Shown here in pieces: positions 29,922 to 38,831 of a DNA stretch of 64,000 nucleotides. The number at the start of each line of letters is the position of its first letter. Position 1 is the stretch's first letter. The DNA is from Rhizobiaceae bacterium (GTDB lineage: Bacteria > Pseudomonadota > Alphaproteobacteria > Rhizobiales > Rhizobiaceae), in contig JAEPOG010000004.1 of assembly GCA_017643025.1 (NCBI GenBank), positions 578,702-642,701 of the forward strand, in the 5' to 3' direction. The notes under the pieces were generated by a model. It was not told the origin of the DNA and ran no database searches. It saw nothing but the letters and a program-made list of their open reading frames with translations. The position numbers and the translations under genes are program-made.

Positions 29922-30896
29922 ATGCCCACCGTTGCCCCGCTCGACCTGACCGGCCATTGCATAACCGCCTGCTGGCTTGGCGATGTGCCGCATTTCGCGC
30001 TTGCCGATGGCGTCGTTCACCGGCTCGATCACGGCCACAAGACGGCGGAAGCGCATGATGGACTGCTGGCGGCGGAGCCGGCGCTGGACGGCAAATCTGT
30101 GATCACCGGCGGCGAGGACGGCAGGGTCTGCGCTGTCGCGGCCGACGGTTCGATCACCGAGCTTGGCAATGCCGGACGCAAGTGGGTGTCTGCGGTCGCC
30201 GCCGGTCCGAATGGCGCTGTCGCCTGGACCGTCGGCCGTTCGGCCTTCGTGAGGCTTCCCGACGGCAAGGTGCGCGAATTCCAGCACCAGCGCACGGCGG
30301 AGGACATCGCCTTCGCCCCGAAAGGCATGCGTATCGCTATCGCGCGCTACAACGGCGCAACACTCCATTTCCCCGCCACCGAGGGCAAGCCGACCGAGCT
30401 GGAATGGGCGGGCGCGCACACCGGCATTACCTTCTCGCCTGACGGGCAATATCTGATCACCTCGATGCAGGAGAACGCCCTGCATGGCTGGAAACTTGCC
30501 GATGGCCGCGACATGCGCATGTCCGGCTACCCGGCCAAGGTGAAGAGCCTGTCATGGGGGCCAAAAGGCCGCTGGCTGGCGAGTTCCGGCGCGCCGGCGG
30601 CGATCGTCTGGCCATTCCAGGGCAAGGACGGCCCGATGGGCAAGGCGCCGCTGGAGCTCGGCACACGCGGCGACGCCATGGTCACCGCAGTCGCTTTTCA
30701 CCCCACCGACGAGGTCGTCGCCATCGGCTATGTGGACGGCATGGTGCTGGCCGCGCGCTGCGCCGACCAGAAGGAAGTGCTGCTGCGCCGCCCCGGCAAA
30801 GGGGCCGTCACCTCGATGGCTTGGGACAATGCCGGCCGCCGCGTCGCCTTCGGCACAGAAGCCGGCGATTGCGGCGTGATAGACATCAGCGCCTAG
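29922..30896 (+). CDS. WD40 repeat protein
   Basis: A 324-residue protein of WD40 (beta-propeller) repeats without any transmembrane segment. Repeats are recognised by blocks such as HTGITFSPDGQYLITSMQENALHGWKL, VKSLSWGPKGRWLASSGAPAAIVW and VTAVAFHPTDEVVAIGY. Seven blades are likely. It probably acts as an interaction platform. In related alphaproteobacteria such a gene follows cobW, so a link to metal-dependent protein handling is likely but unproven. It begins 25 bases after the lipoprotein gene and converges with the secreted HExxH protein gene. Confidence 0.85.
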   Translation: MPTVAPLDLTGHCITACWLGDVPHFALADGVVHRLDHGHKTAEAHDGLLAAEPALDGKSVITGGEDGRVCAVAADGSITELGNAGRKWVSAVAAGPNGAVAWTVGRSAFVRLPDGKVREFQHQRTAEDIAFAPKGMRIAIARYNGATLHFPATEGKPTELEWAGAHTGITFSPDGQYLITSMQENALHGWKLADGRDMRMSGYPAKVKSLSWGPKGRWLASSGAPAAIVWPFQGKDGPMGKAPLELGTRGDAMVTAVAFHPTDEVVAIGYVDGMVLAARCADQKEVLLRRPGKGAVTSMAWDNAGRRVAFGTEAGDCGVIDISA

Positions 30897-30943
30897 GTTG
30901 GCAGAAACGTCTACCAGATGTAACAGCGCGCACAGGAAGACGG

Positions 30944-31699
30944 TCAGTTTTCCGGTCGACGGGGATTGTAGATCAATTCCCGAACTTCATCCTCGAATGC
31001 ATAGGCCTCATCTTCGATTGCGTTTGCACGCCCCTGACCATGGCCCTTCACCAGCTGTTCGCCATAGCGGCACTCAAACTCGTCATTGGGCCATCTTCTA
31101 AACTGCCTGACGTGAATCATCTCATGAGCGAGCGTTGCGGCAACCTCGTATGGATTCGATTTGAGATTCGGATTGAGCAAGATGCGATTCGCCGCCGGCA
31201 CCATCCCAGTGCCGTTCAGGGGACACCAACGCATATTCACACCGTCAAATTCAGCCCAATCGAAAAGGTTCAACTCGACGAGATATTCGGTTGCCCATTC
31301 GATTAGATCGAGATCGGACGCGCGCCCTTCCCAGTTCGCGCAAAATGCGATCACGGAATGCGTGAAGGCCTGGTAGGCCGGCAGATAAGTATCCCTGCAT
31401 AGAAGCATTGCAGGGTCTGCGATGTCCCCAGGACCTGGAGGCAATGGGATCGGCAGGGGTGTTTGTGCCGCGCAAGCTGCTTTCTTGGCCGCCTCGCAAT
31501 TCAGATGGCATGAGGGTTCGACCACGCAGACGCCGAATGCGCAAACACGACATCGCCGATGGCAGTCTTCGTCGCAACTGATGGCATTGGCAGCGGGCGT
31601 CAACACCAGAAACCAACTCGGCAGCACTATGAAGAGGGCAGCAATGCATGCCCTAAGTCTCTGAGACTTGAATCCGCTAAAGCAGTACGGCCATTTCAT
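30944..31699 (-). CDS. secreted HExxH metalloprotease-like protein with Cys-rich N-terminus
   Basis: A 251-residue exported protein. After an unusually long signal region (about 40 residues, hydrophobic core AALFIVLPSWFLVLTPAANA) comes a cysteine-rich stretch of eight to nine Cys (CDEDCHRRCRVCAFGVCVVE and on), then a proline-rich linker. The catalytic zinc motif HEMIH lies in ATLAHEMIHVRQF near residue 190; a later acidic helix (AIEDEAYAFEDEV) could give the third ligand. It resembles small minigluzincin or DUF4157-like peptidases. Base composition is lower in G+C than around it, suggesting acquisition. Target and partners are unknown. Confidence 0.65.
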   Translation of the reverse strand: MKWPYCFSGFKSQRLRACIAALFIVLPSWFLVLTPAANAISCDEDCHRRCRVCAFGVCVVEPSCHLNCEAAKKAACAAQTPLPIPLPPGPGDIADPAMLLCRDTYLPAYQAFTHSVIAFCANWEGRASDLDLIEWATEYLVELNLFDWAEFDGVNMRWCPLNGTGMVPAANRILLNPNLKSNPYEVAATLAHEMIHVRQFRRWPNDEFECRYGEQLVKGHGQGRANAIEDEAYAFEDEVRELIYNPRRPEN

Positions 31700-31837
31700 G
31701 CAATACCTACCAGAGATGTCATCTCAAGCTGCTCAGCCCAAGGATACATGCCGAGTAATACTGACCTCTAATGACAAGCGGCGCAACTTGCCGACAAGTT
31801 TGAATTCTTCACACTTGGAAGAGAATCGCAAACTGCA

Positions 31838-33157
31838 CTATCGTAGTGGCGCTTTCTGTCCGACCAGCACCGCCCTGAGATCATTGACGTTCGTGCCCGT
31901 CGGTCCCGGCACGAACAAATCGCCCAGCGCGTCGAACGCGCCCCAGGCATCATGCCACGCCAGCAATGCACGGGGGTCGTGGCCGAGTTCGCGCAGCCGC
32001 GTGGCAGTGCGCCAGTCGGCGAAGGCGCCGGCATTGTCCTCCGACCCGTCGATACCGTCCGTGTCCGCGGCGAAGGCGTGGATGCCCACCGCACCATCGA
32101 TGCCGAGCGCCAGCGACAGCAGGAACTCTGTGTTGCGTCCCCCGCGCCCGCCCTTGTCGCGGATCGTGACGGTCGTCTCGCCGCCAGAGAGCAGCAGCAC
32201 AGGTTTGGCGAACGGCCGGTCGCGCATGGCGATTTCCCGCGCCATCGCCGCATGCACGGCGCCGACGTCGCGCGCTTCGCCCTGCATCGAATCCGACAGG
32301 ATGACCGCCCTGATGCCCTGCCGCTCTGCCTCGGCGGCCGCCGCCTCGAGCGACTTCGCCGCCGAAGCGATGACATGCACCTCGTTTCCGGCGAAGCGCG
32401 CATCGTCGGGCATCGGTGCATTGGCCGCGTCCGACCGCAGATGCGCCATCGCTGTATCTGGCAGCTTGAGGCGATAGGCATCTACAATTGCGAGCGCATC
32501 AGCACGTGTCGCACTGTCGGGCACGGTCGGCCCCGACGCGACAAAGGCCGGATTGTCGCCGGGAATGTCGGAGACCACGAGCGACGCGACCTTGGCCGGA
32601 TGCGCTGCCGCGGCCAGCCGGCCGCCCTTGATCACCGACAGATGCTTGCGCACCGTGTTCATAGCCGAGATAGGCGCGCCGGAGGCGAGCAGCGCCTCGT
32701 TGATGGCGATTTCGTCCGCAAGCGTCATTCCCGCGGGCGGAGCCGGCAGCAGCGCCGACCCGCCGCCGGAGATCAGCGCCACGACCATGTCGTCCGCTGT
32801 CAGGCCGGACACCGTTTGGAGCAGCCGTTCGGTTGCACGCAATCCCGCCTCGTCCGGCACGGGGTGCGCGGCCTCCAAAATCTCGATCCGTTCGCAGGAA
32901 ACAGCATAGCCGTAGCGCGTGACAACGACACCGGAGAGCGGGCCGTCCCACGCTTGCTCGAATGCCCTCGCCATCTGGGCCGAACCCTTACCTGCGCCGA
33001 TGACGATCGTCCGCCCCCTCGGCTTCGCCGGCAGGAAGTCGCGGATCACACGCTCCGGATCGGCAACTGCGACCGCCGCGTCGAACAGGGACGCAAAGAA
33101 CGCTTTTGGGTCGGAGATTGGCATGGACGAAAGCTTGGTCGTTGGAGGCGGCACCAT
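31838..33157 (-). CDS. glycerate 2-kinase (DUF4147/MOFRL type)
   Basis: A 439-residue glycerate kinase of the GckA/TtuD family, which phosphorylates D-glycerate to 2-phosphoglycerate. N-terminal DUF4147 motifs are [20 protein letters not shown] and [17 protein letters not shown]-terminal MOFRL motifs are [21 protein letters not shown] and [17 protein letters not shown]. Older annotation calls such proteins hydroxypyruvate reductase. A second ATG twelve codons in (33124) is possible, but GGAGGG precedes the first. It lies 13 bases after the guanine deaminase stop and is the last gene of guaD-puuD-side transcription, which makes sense because ureidoglycolate breakdown gives glyoxylate, and thus glycerate. 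Confidence 0.92.
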   Translation of the reverse strand: MVPPPTTKLSSMPISDPKAFFASLFDAAVAVADPERVIRDFLPAKPRGRTIVIGAGKGSAQMARAFEQAWDGPLSGVVVTRYGYAVSCERIEILEAAHPVPDEAGLRATERLLQTVSGLTADDMVVALISGGGSALLPAPPAGMTLADEIAINEALLASGAPISAMNTVRKHLSVIKGGRLAAAAHPAKVASLVVSDIPGDNPAFVASGPTVPDSATRADALAIVDAYRLKLPDTAMAHLRSDAANAPMPDDARFAGNEVHVIASAAKSLEAAAAEAERQGIRAVILSDSMQGEARDVGAVHAAMAREIAMRDRPFAKPVLLLSGGETTVTIRDKGGRGGRNTEFLLSLALGIDGAVGIHAFAADTDGIDGSEDNAGAFADWRTATRLRELGHDPRALLAWHDAWGAFDALGDLFVPGPTGTNVNDLRAVLVGQKAPLR

Positions 33158-33170
33158 AGAGGCGAAGGTG

Positions 33171-34501
<1,331 letters not shown>

Positions 34502-34505
<4 letters not shown>

Positions 34506-35722
34506 TGCCCCCGCGCCTCCTCGAACCACGTCACCAGCAGCGCACGTTCGTCGGGCGTGATACCGGAAACATTGCCGGGTGGCATGGCGTGGCTGACGCC
34601 CGCCTGCAAGTAGATTTCGCGCGCCCGTTCGGCGATTTCGGCATCGGTGTCGAAGCGAACATTCTTCGGCGCGAAATGCATGCCTTCCCATGTCGGTTCG
34701 GCCGCGTGGCACATCGCGCAGCGGCCCATCACCGTGTCGCGGGCGGCATCGAAATGCTGCCCCGAGGCGAAGCGCTCCGCCGTCGCCGACAGCTTTCTTT
34801 CGCCGGTCAGTTGTTCAGGCACCGTCGACAGCCAGATAATGACTATGAACAGCACCGCCGACAGGCCCCAGGTCCAGTGCGGCTGCCCCTTGCGGGCGTG
34901 CATGGTGTTGAAATAATGCCGGATCAGCACACCGATGATGAAAATCAGCGACGCGATGACCCAATTGAACTCGGTCGCGTAGGCGAGCGGGTAGTGATTG
35001 GAGAGCATCAGGAAGATGACGGGCAGCGTCAGGTAGTTGTTGTGCAGCGACCGCGTCTTGGCGATCTTGCCGTATTTCGGATCAGGCTTCCTGCCCGCGA
35101 TGAGGTCGGCGACCACGATCTTCTGGTTCGGAATGATGACCAGGAACACATTGGCCGACATGATCGTCGCGGTTATCGCGCCGAGATGCAGGAAGGCGGC
35201 GCGGCCCGAAAACACCTGCGTGTATCCCCACGCGATCAGCACCAGGATCGCATAGAGGATCAGCATCAGCGTGGTGTCGTTCTGGCCGAGCGGCGATTTG
35301 CACAACTGGTCGTAGAAAAGCCAGCCGACGACCAGCGAGCCGACCGAGATGGCGATGGCCGTCAACGGGGAGATGTCGAGCACGTTGGGATCGATCAGAT
35401 AGAGGTCGGCTCCCACGTAGTAGACGATCGCAAGCAGGATGAAGCCTGACATCCAGGTCCAGTAGGATTCCCACTTGAACCAGGTCAGATGTTCCGGCAT
35501 CGCCGCCGGCGCGACCATGTATTTCTGGATGTGGTAGAAGCCGCCGCCGTGGACCTGCCACTCCTCGCCATGCACGCCTTCGGGCATGCCGTCGCGCTTC
35601 ACCAGGCCGAGGTCGAGCGCGATGAAATAGAAGGATGAACCGATCCAGGCGATGCCGGTGATGACGTGCAGCCAGCGCGCCGCGAAGGCGAGCCAATCCC
35701 AGAAGATCGCGAAATCCTGCAT
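34502..35722 (-). CDS. puuD: membrane-bound urate hydroxylase PuuD
   Basis: A 406-residue membrane urate oxidase. The N-terminal 330 residues hold eight or so transmembrane helices, with conserved blocks RWLHVITGIAWIGSSFYFIALD, GGGFYHIQKYMVAP and KIAKTRSLHNNYLTLPVIFLMLSNHYP. The C-terminus is a cytochrome c domain with heme motif CAMCH followed by the later Met in SHAMPPGN. This is the PuuD family discovered from purine clusters of bacteria such as Agrobacterium. The product 5-hydroxyisourate goes to UraH. The gene is divergent from a LysR regulator with a candidate LysR box in the 126-bp gap. Confidence 0.95.
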
Positions 35723-35798
35723 GACACCCCTCGGCTTTGCCTCACCCGCGACCTTAGGGCCTGCATTCTAAACGGAAAGGGATGAGATGCACGATGAC

Positions 35799-35817
35799 TT
35801 TCAAAAATAATCGGAAA
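35799..35817. promoter_or_regulatory. candidate LysR-type box
   Basis: TTTC-N11-GAAA, an inverted repeat spanning the T-N11-A spacing of LysR-type sites, lies in the divergent gap 32 bases before the LysR ATG and 77 bases from puuD. The surroundings are AT-rich, unlike the rest of the region. A second, shorter TTC-N6-GAA repeat is near 35766-35777. Confidence 0.45.
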
Positions 35818-35848
35818 ATAATGGCCCATTGTAAATGAACGGAATGCC

Positions 35849-36769
35849 ATGGCCTATCTCGACAACGTAGCTGTCTTCGTCAGGGTCGTTGAACTCGGAA
35901 ATCTGTCGTCCGCCGGGCGCGATATGCGCATTTCGCCCGCGGTGGCCTCGAACCGCGTCAAGGAACTGGAAAAGCACCTCGGCGTCCGCCTGTTCAACCG
36001 CACGACCCGGCAGCTGATGCCGACCGAGCATGGCCGCGTGTTCTACAAGGGCGCCAAACAGATTCTCGATGCGGTCAGCGAGGCCGAGGCGGCCGTCGTC
36101 GCGCTGTCCGGCCACCCGCGCGGCACCATCCGGGTCACCGCGCCGCTCGGCATCGGCCGGCGGCTCATCGCCTCCGGCATCCCGGAGTTCCACGATCGCT
36201 ACCCCGACATCGAAGTGAGGCTTCGGCTCTCCGATCACAATGTCGATATCATGAAGGAGGGCATCGACGTCGCCTTCCGCATGGGACTGCTTGAGGATTC
36301 CAGCCTCAGGATGCGCGGAATCCTCGATTGCGAGCGCGTGCTGGTCGCCGCGCCTTCTTATCTGGAAAAGCGCGGCGAGCCGCGCCGGCCCGCCGACCTC
36401 GTCGAGCGAAAACACGACTGCCTGCTTCTGCGCTATCCGGGCTCGCGCGACTTCACCTGGACGCTTCATACGCCGCAAGGGCCGGAGAAGGTCGAGGTGC
36501 GCGGCCCCTACGATACCGATGACGGCGACGTGTTGACCGGCTGGGCGCTGGCCGGCCGCGGCGTCGCCAACAAGCCGCGTTTCGAGGTCGAGCCATTCCT
36601 GCGCGATGGACGACTGCGCGTGGTGCTGCCGGATTTCCCGCCATCGCCGGTAAAGCTCGCAGCGGTCTATCCGCATAAGAACTTTCAGGACCCGAAGGTT
36701 CGGCTGCTGCTCGACTTCATGGCCGAGCGCTGCCAGCGCATGATCCGCGACTTGCTGGCGGGGCGGTAA
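35849..36769 (+). CDS. LysR-family regulator, probable purine-catabolism regulator
   Basis: A 306-residue LysR-type regulator. The helix-turn-helix spans residues 18-40 (LGNLSSAGRDMRISPAVASNRVKELE), followed by the linker helix and the substrate-binding domain (GTIRVTAPLGIGRRLI onward, then HNVDIMKEGIDVAFRMG). The latter is of the CrgA/DmlR subtype. Divergence from puuD, and a location inside the purine cluster, suggest it senses urate or an intermediate and controls puuD-guaD and perhaps the xdh genes; this is inference. The stop is six bases from the convergent GGDEF gene. Confidence 0.88.
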   Translation: MAYLDNVAVFVRVVELGNLSSAGRDMRISPAVASNRVKELEKHLGVRLFNRTTRQLMPTEHGRVFYKGAKQILDAVSEAEAAVVALSGHPRGTIRVTAPLGIGRRLIASGIPEFHDRYPDIEVRLRLSDHNVDIMKEGIDVAFRMGLLEDSSLRMRGILDCERVLVAAPSYLEKRGEPRRPADLVERKHDCLLLRYPGSRDFTWTLHTPQGPEKVEVRGPYDTDDGDVLTGWALAGRGVANKPRFEVEPFLRDGRLRVVLPDFPPSPVKLAAVYPHKNFQDPKVRLLLDFMAERCQRMIRDLLAGR

Positions 36770-36775
36770 GACGCC

Positions 36776-37864
36776 TCAAGCCGCCTGGGCGAACTCCACC
36801 CTGTCCCGCCCGTTGCGCTTCGCCTTGTAGAGTGCGCGGTCGGCTCTCTGGAACGTGCGAGAGAACGGCTCTTCTTCCGCTGGCATGTGAACGCCGACGC
36901 TAACGGTCATGCTAACCAGCGAGCCTTCGAGCTCAACCGGGCTGTCTGCAATCGCGGTCCTGATCCTGTCGGCCACGTTCTGGGCCTCGTGTCTGTCGTA
37001 ACCGAACAGGAGGAGTACGATCTCCTCGCCCCCGTATCGGGCCGCGATATCGCCGCGCCTCACGTTTAGGCTCACAACCTGGGCAACATGCTGCAGGGCA
37101 AGATCACCGACATCATGTCCAAAGCGGTCATTGACCGATTTGAAGTGGTCGATGTCGATGATCATCATCACATAGGGCAGGCCCGAAGCAGCCGCCTCGT
37201 CAACGAGCCGGGGACCGTTGGTATCGAATGTCCGCCTGTTCGCCAGTCCGGTCAACGCATCGGTGAATGCTTCTTCCGTAAGGCGTTGCTGGCGAGCGTA
37301 GCGCCTGCGATGCGTCTCCAGAATATGTCCGGCGAGCAATACACCGATGAAGTTGGCGAACACCGTTGGTCCCAACACTTCTCTTGAGATGAGCATCACG
37401 ACTTCCCAGGGAAGCACAAAGATGCTCACCATTGATGCTGAAGCTAGGACTGCCATCGCGCTCAGCGTCTTCAGGTTCTGTGCTCGTTCCCGCAGGATGT
37501 AGATTGCTGCGACACCAACCAGTGCGGAAATCCCGATGCCAAGAAGGCCTGCGGTAGCGCCCGCGCCGCCCTGCCAGAAGCGCATCACCGCGCTCACCAC
37601 CGTCGTCACTGCCAACGACGGCCAGCCTCCGAACAATGCCGACAAAACAATAAAAACATGACGCAGGTCGAACAGGAGCCCCGGCGCGAGCACGATCGGC
37701 AGCCACATGGTCGCTGCCGTTCCGACGCCAAAGATGAAAGGGATCGCCACAATCTTGCATGACCGGCCTAGATTGCATGCTAGCGCTGCCGAGTAGGCGA
37801 AAGAGACAAGCCCAACAATACCAAAGCCCTGCAGGAAGCTGGTCGCAAGTTCGAATGAGGTCAT
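36776..37864 (-). CDS. diguanylate cyclase with N-terminal 5TM receptor domain
   Basis: A 362-residue protein. Residues 1-185 contain about six hydrophobic segments and resemble the 5TMR-LYT receptor domain (LFDLRHVFIVLSALFGGWPS, then GLLGIGISALVG). Residues 200-358 are a GGDEF domain. The active site is GGEEI (278-282) in place of GGDEF, a functional variant; the inhibitory I-site RRGD lies exactly five residues before it (269-272), and IDIDHFKSVNDRFGH supplies metal and nucleotide ligands. It should make cyclic di-GMP with product inhibition. Unusually, it sits between the LysR regulator and xdhC in a purine-breakdown cluster, in its own transcription unit, with slightly lower G+C than its neighbours. 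Confidence 0.9.
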   Translation of the reverse strand: MTSFELATSFLQGFGIVGLVSFAYSAALACNLGRSCKIVAIPFIFGVGTAATMWLPIVLAPGLLFDLRHVFIVLSALFGGWPSLAVTTVVSAVMRFWQGGAGATAGLLGIGISALVGVAAIYILRERAQNLKTLSAMAVLASASMVSIFVLPWEVVMLISREVLGPTVFANFIGVLLAGHILETHRRRYARQQRLTEEAFTDALTGLANRRTFDTNGPRLVDEAAASGLPYVMMIIDIDHFKSVNDRFGHDVGDLALQHVAQVVSLNVRRGDIAARYGGEEIVLLLFGYDRHEAQNVADRIRTAIADSPVELEGSLVSMTVSVGVHMPAEEEPFSRTFQRADRALYKAKRNGRDRVEFAQAA

Positions 37865-37984
37865 TATTGACGCCTACCTTTTTAAGACGTCTTGAGCCTC
37901 CCAAGTTTCCAATTCCTAAACCCTGACTGCTCGCACGACCCAGGGTTAGCCGCTCGTTACCTTCAATTGCCACGTCTGTGCGGC

Positions 37985-38800
37985 TCAACTTGAGCCTTGG
38001 CCGAGCGCGCGCATGATCTCGGCAGACGTCAGCGCGGCGATCACCGCCGGACGCTTGTCGATGAGTTCGCTGCCGCCGATCGGGCAGGCGAGCCGTGCGG
38101 CGTCTTCGTCGCTGCCGCCGGCCTCTTTCAGATACCAGCGGCGGAAGGTCTCGCGTTTCGTCTTCGAACCGATCATGCCGACATAGGCGGCATCAGCGCG
38201 CTTCAACGCCTCGGCGACGATCAGGAAATCGAGCGCATGATCGTGCGTAAGCACGACAAAAGCTGACTTTTCCGGCGCCTCTCGCACCGCCTCTTCAGGC
38301 ACCGCAGTGAGGCGCGCGGTCACGGTTTCGGGCAGGCCGGCTAGCGCGTCCGCCCGTGTCTCGACCACGCTCACATTGAGCGGCAGGAGTTCGAGCGCCT
38401 CGGCGAGCGCATGTCCGACATGCCCGCCGCCGAACAGGTAGACATGCGGCCGCCGTGCATCCTGACGCGCAGCCCGCTCCAGCAACTCCGCGCCCTTGGT
38501 CTCATCCATCAGTGTAATCGACAACGCCACGCGCCCGCCGCAGCACTGGCCGATCTCCGGCCCGAGCGGAATGTCGAGCGCGCCCGTCGCCTCGTTCTTG
38601 GCGATCAACTCGCGCGCCTTGTCGATCGACAGGAATTCCAGCTGCCCGCCGCCGATCGTGCCAAAGATGGCATCGGGGCGCACAAGCATCCATGCGCCCG
38701 CCTCCCGCGGCGTTGAGCCCTTCGCTTCCGTCACCTCCACGAACGCCTTCTGCCCCGGCGAGGCGAGGAAGGACTGTAGGCCTGAGAGGATCGAGCTCAT
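37985..38800 (-). CDS. xdhC: xanthine dehydrogenase accessory factor
   Basis: A 271-residue XdhC-family protein that inserts the sulfurated molybdenum cofactor into xanthine dehydrogenase. The N-terminal XdhC domain (KGSTPREAGAWMLVRPDAIFGTIGGGQLE, then EIGQCCGGRVALSI) and a C-terminal Rossmann domain (HVYLFGGGHVGHALAEAL, TRADALAGLP, VVLTHDHALDFLIV, AAYVGMIGSKTKRETFRR) are both intact. It follows xdhB by 31 bases on the same strand, in the standard order xdhA-xdhB-xdhC. It is cytosolic and not a subunit of the final enzyme. Confidence 0.94.
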   Translation of the reverse strand: MSSILSGLQSFLASPGQKAFVEVTEAKGSTPREAGAWMLVRPDAIFGTIGGGQLEFLSIDKARELIAKNEATGALDIPLGPEIGQCCGGRVALSITLMDETKGAELLERAARQDARRPHVYLFGGGHVGHALAEALELLPLNVSVVETRADALAGLPETVTARLTAVPEEAVREAPEKSAFVVLTHDHALDFLIVAEALKRADAAYVGMIGSKTKRETFRRWYLKEAGGSDEDAARLACPIGGSELIDKRPAVIAALTSAEIMRALGQGSS

Positions 38801-38831
38801 GACGAAAGGATAGCGCGGTTCGCCTGCCGCG

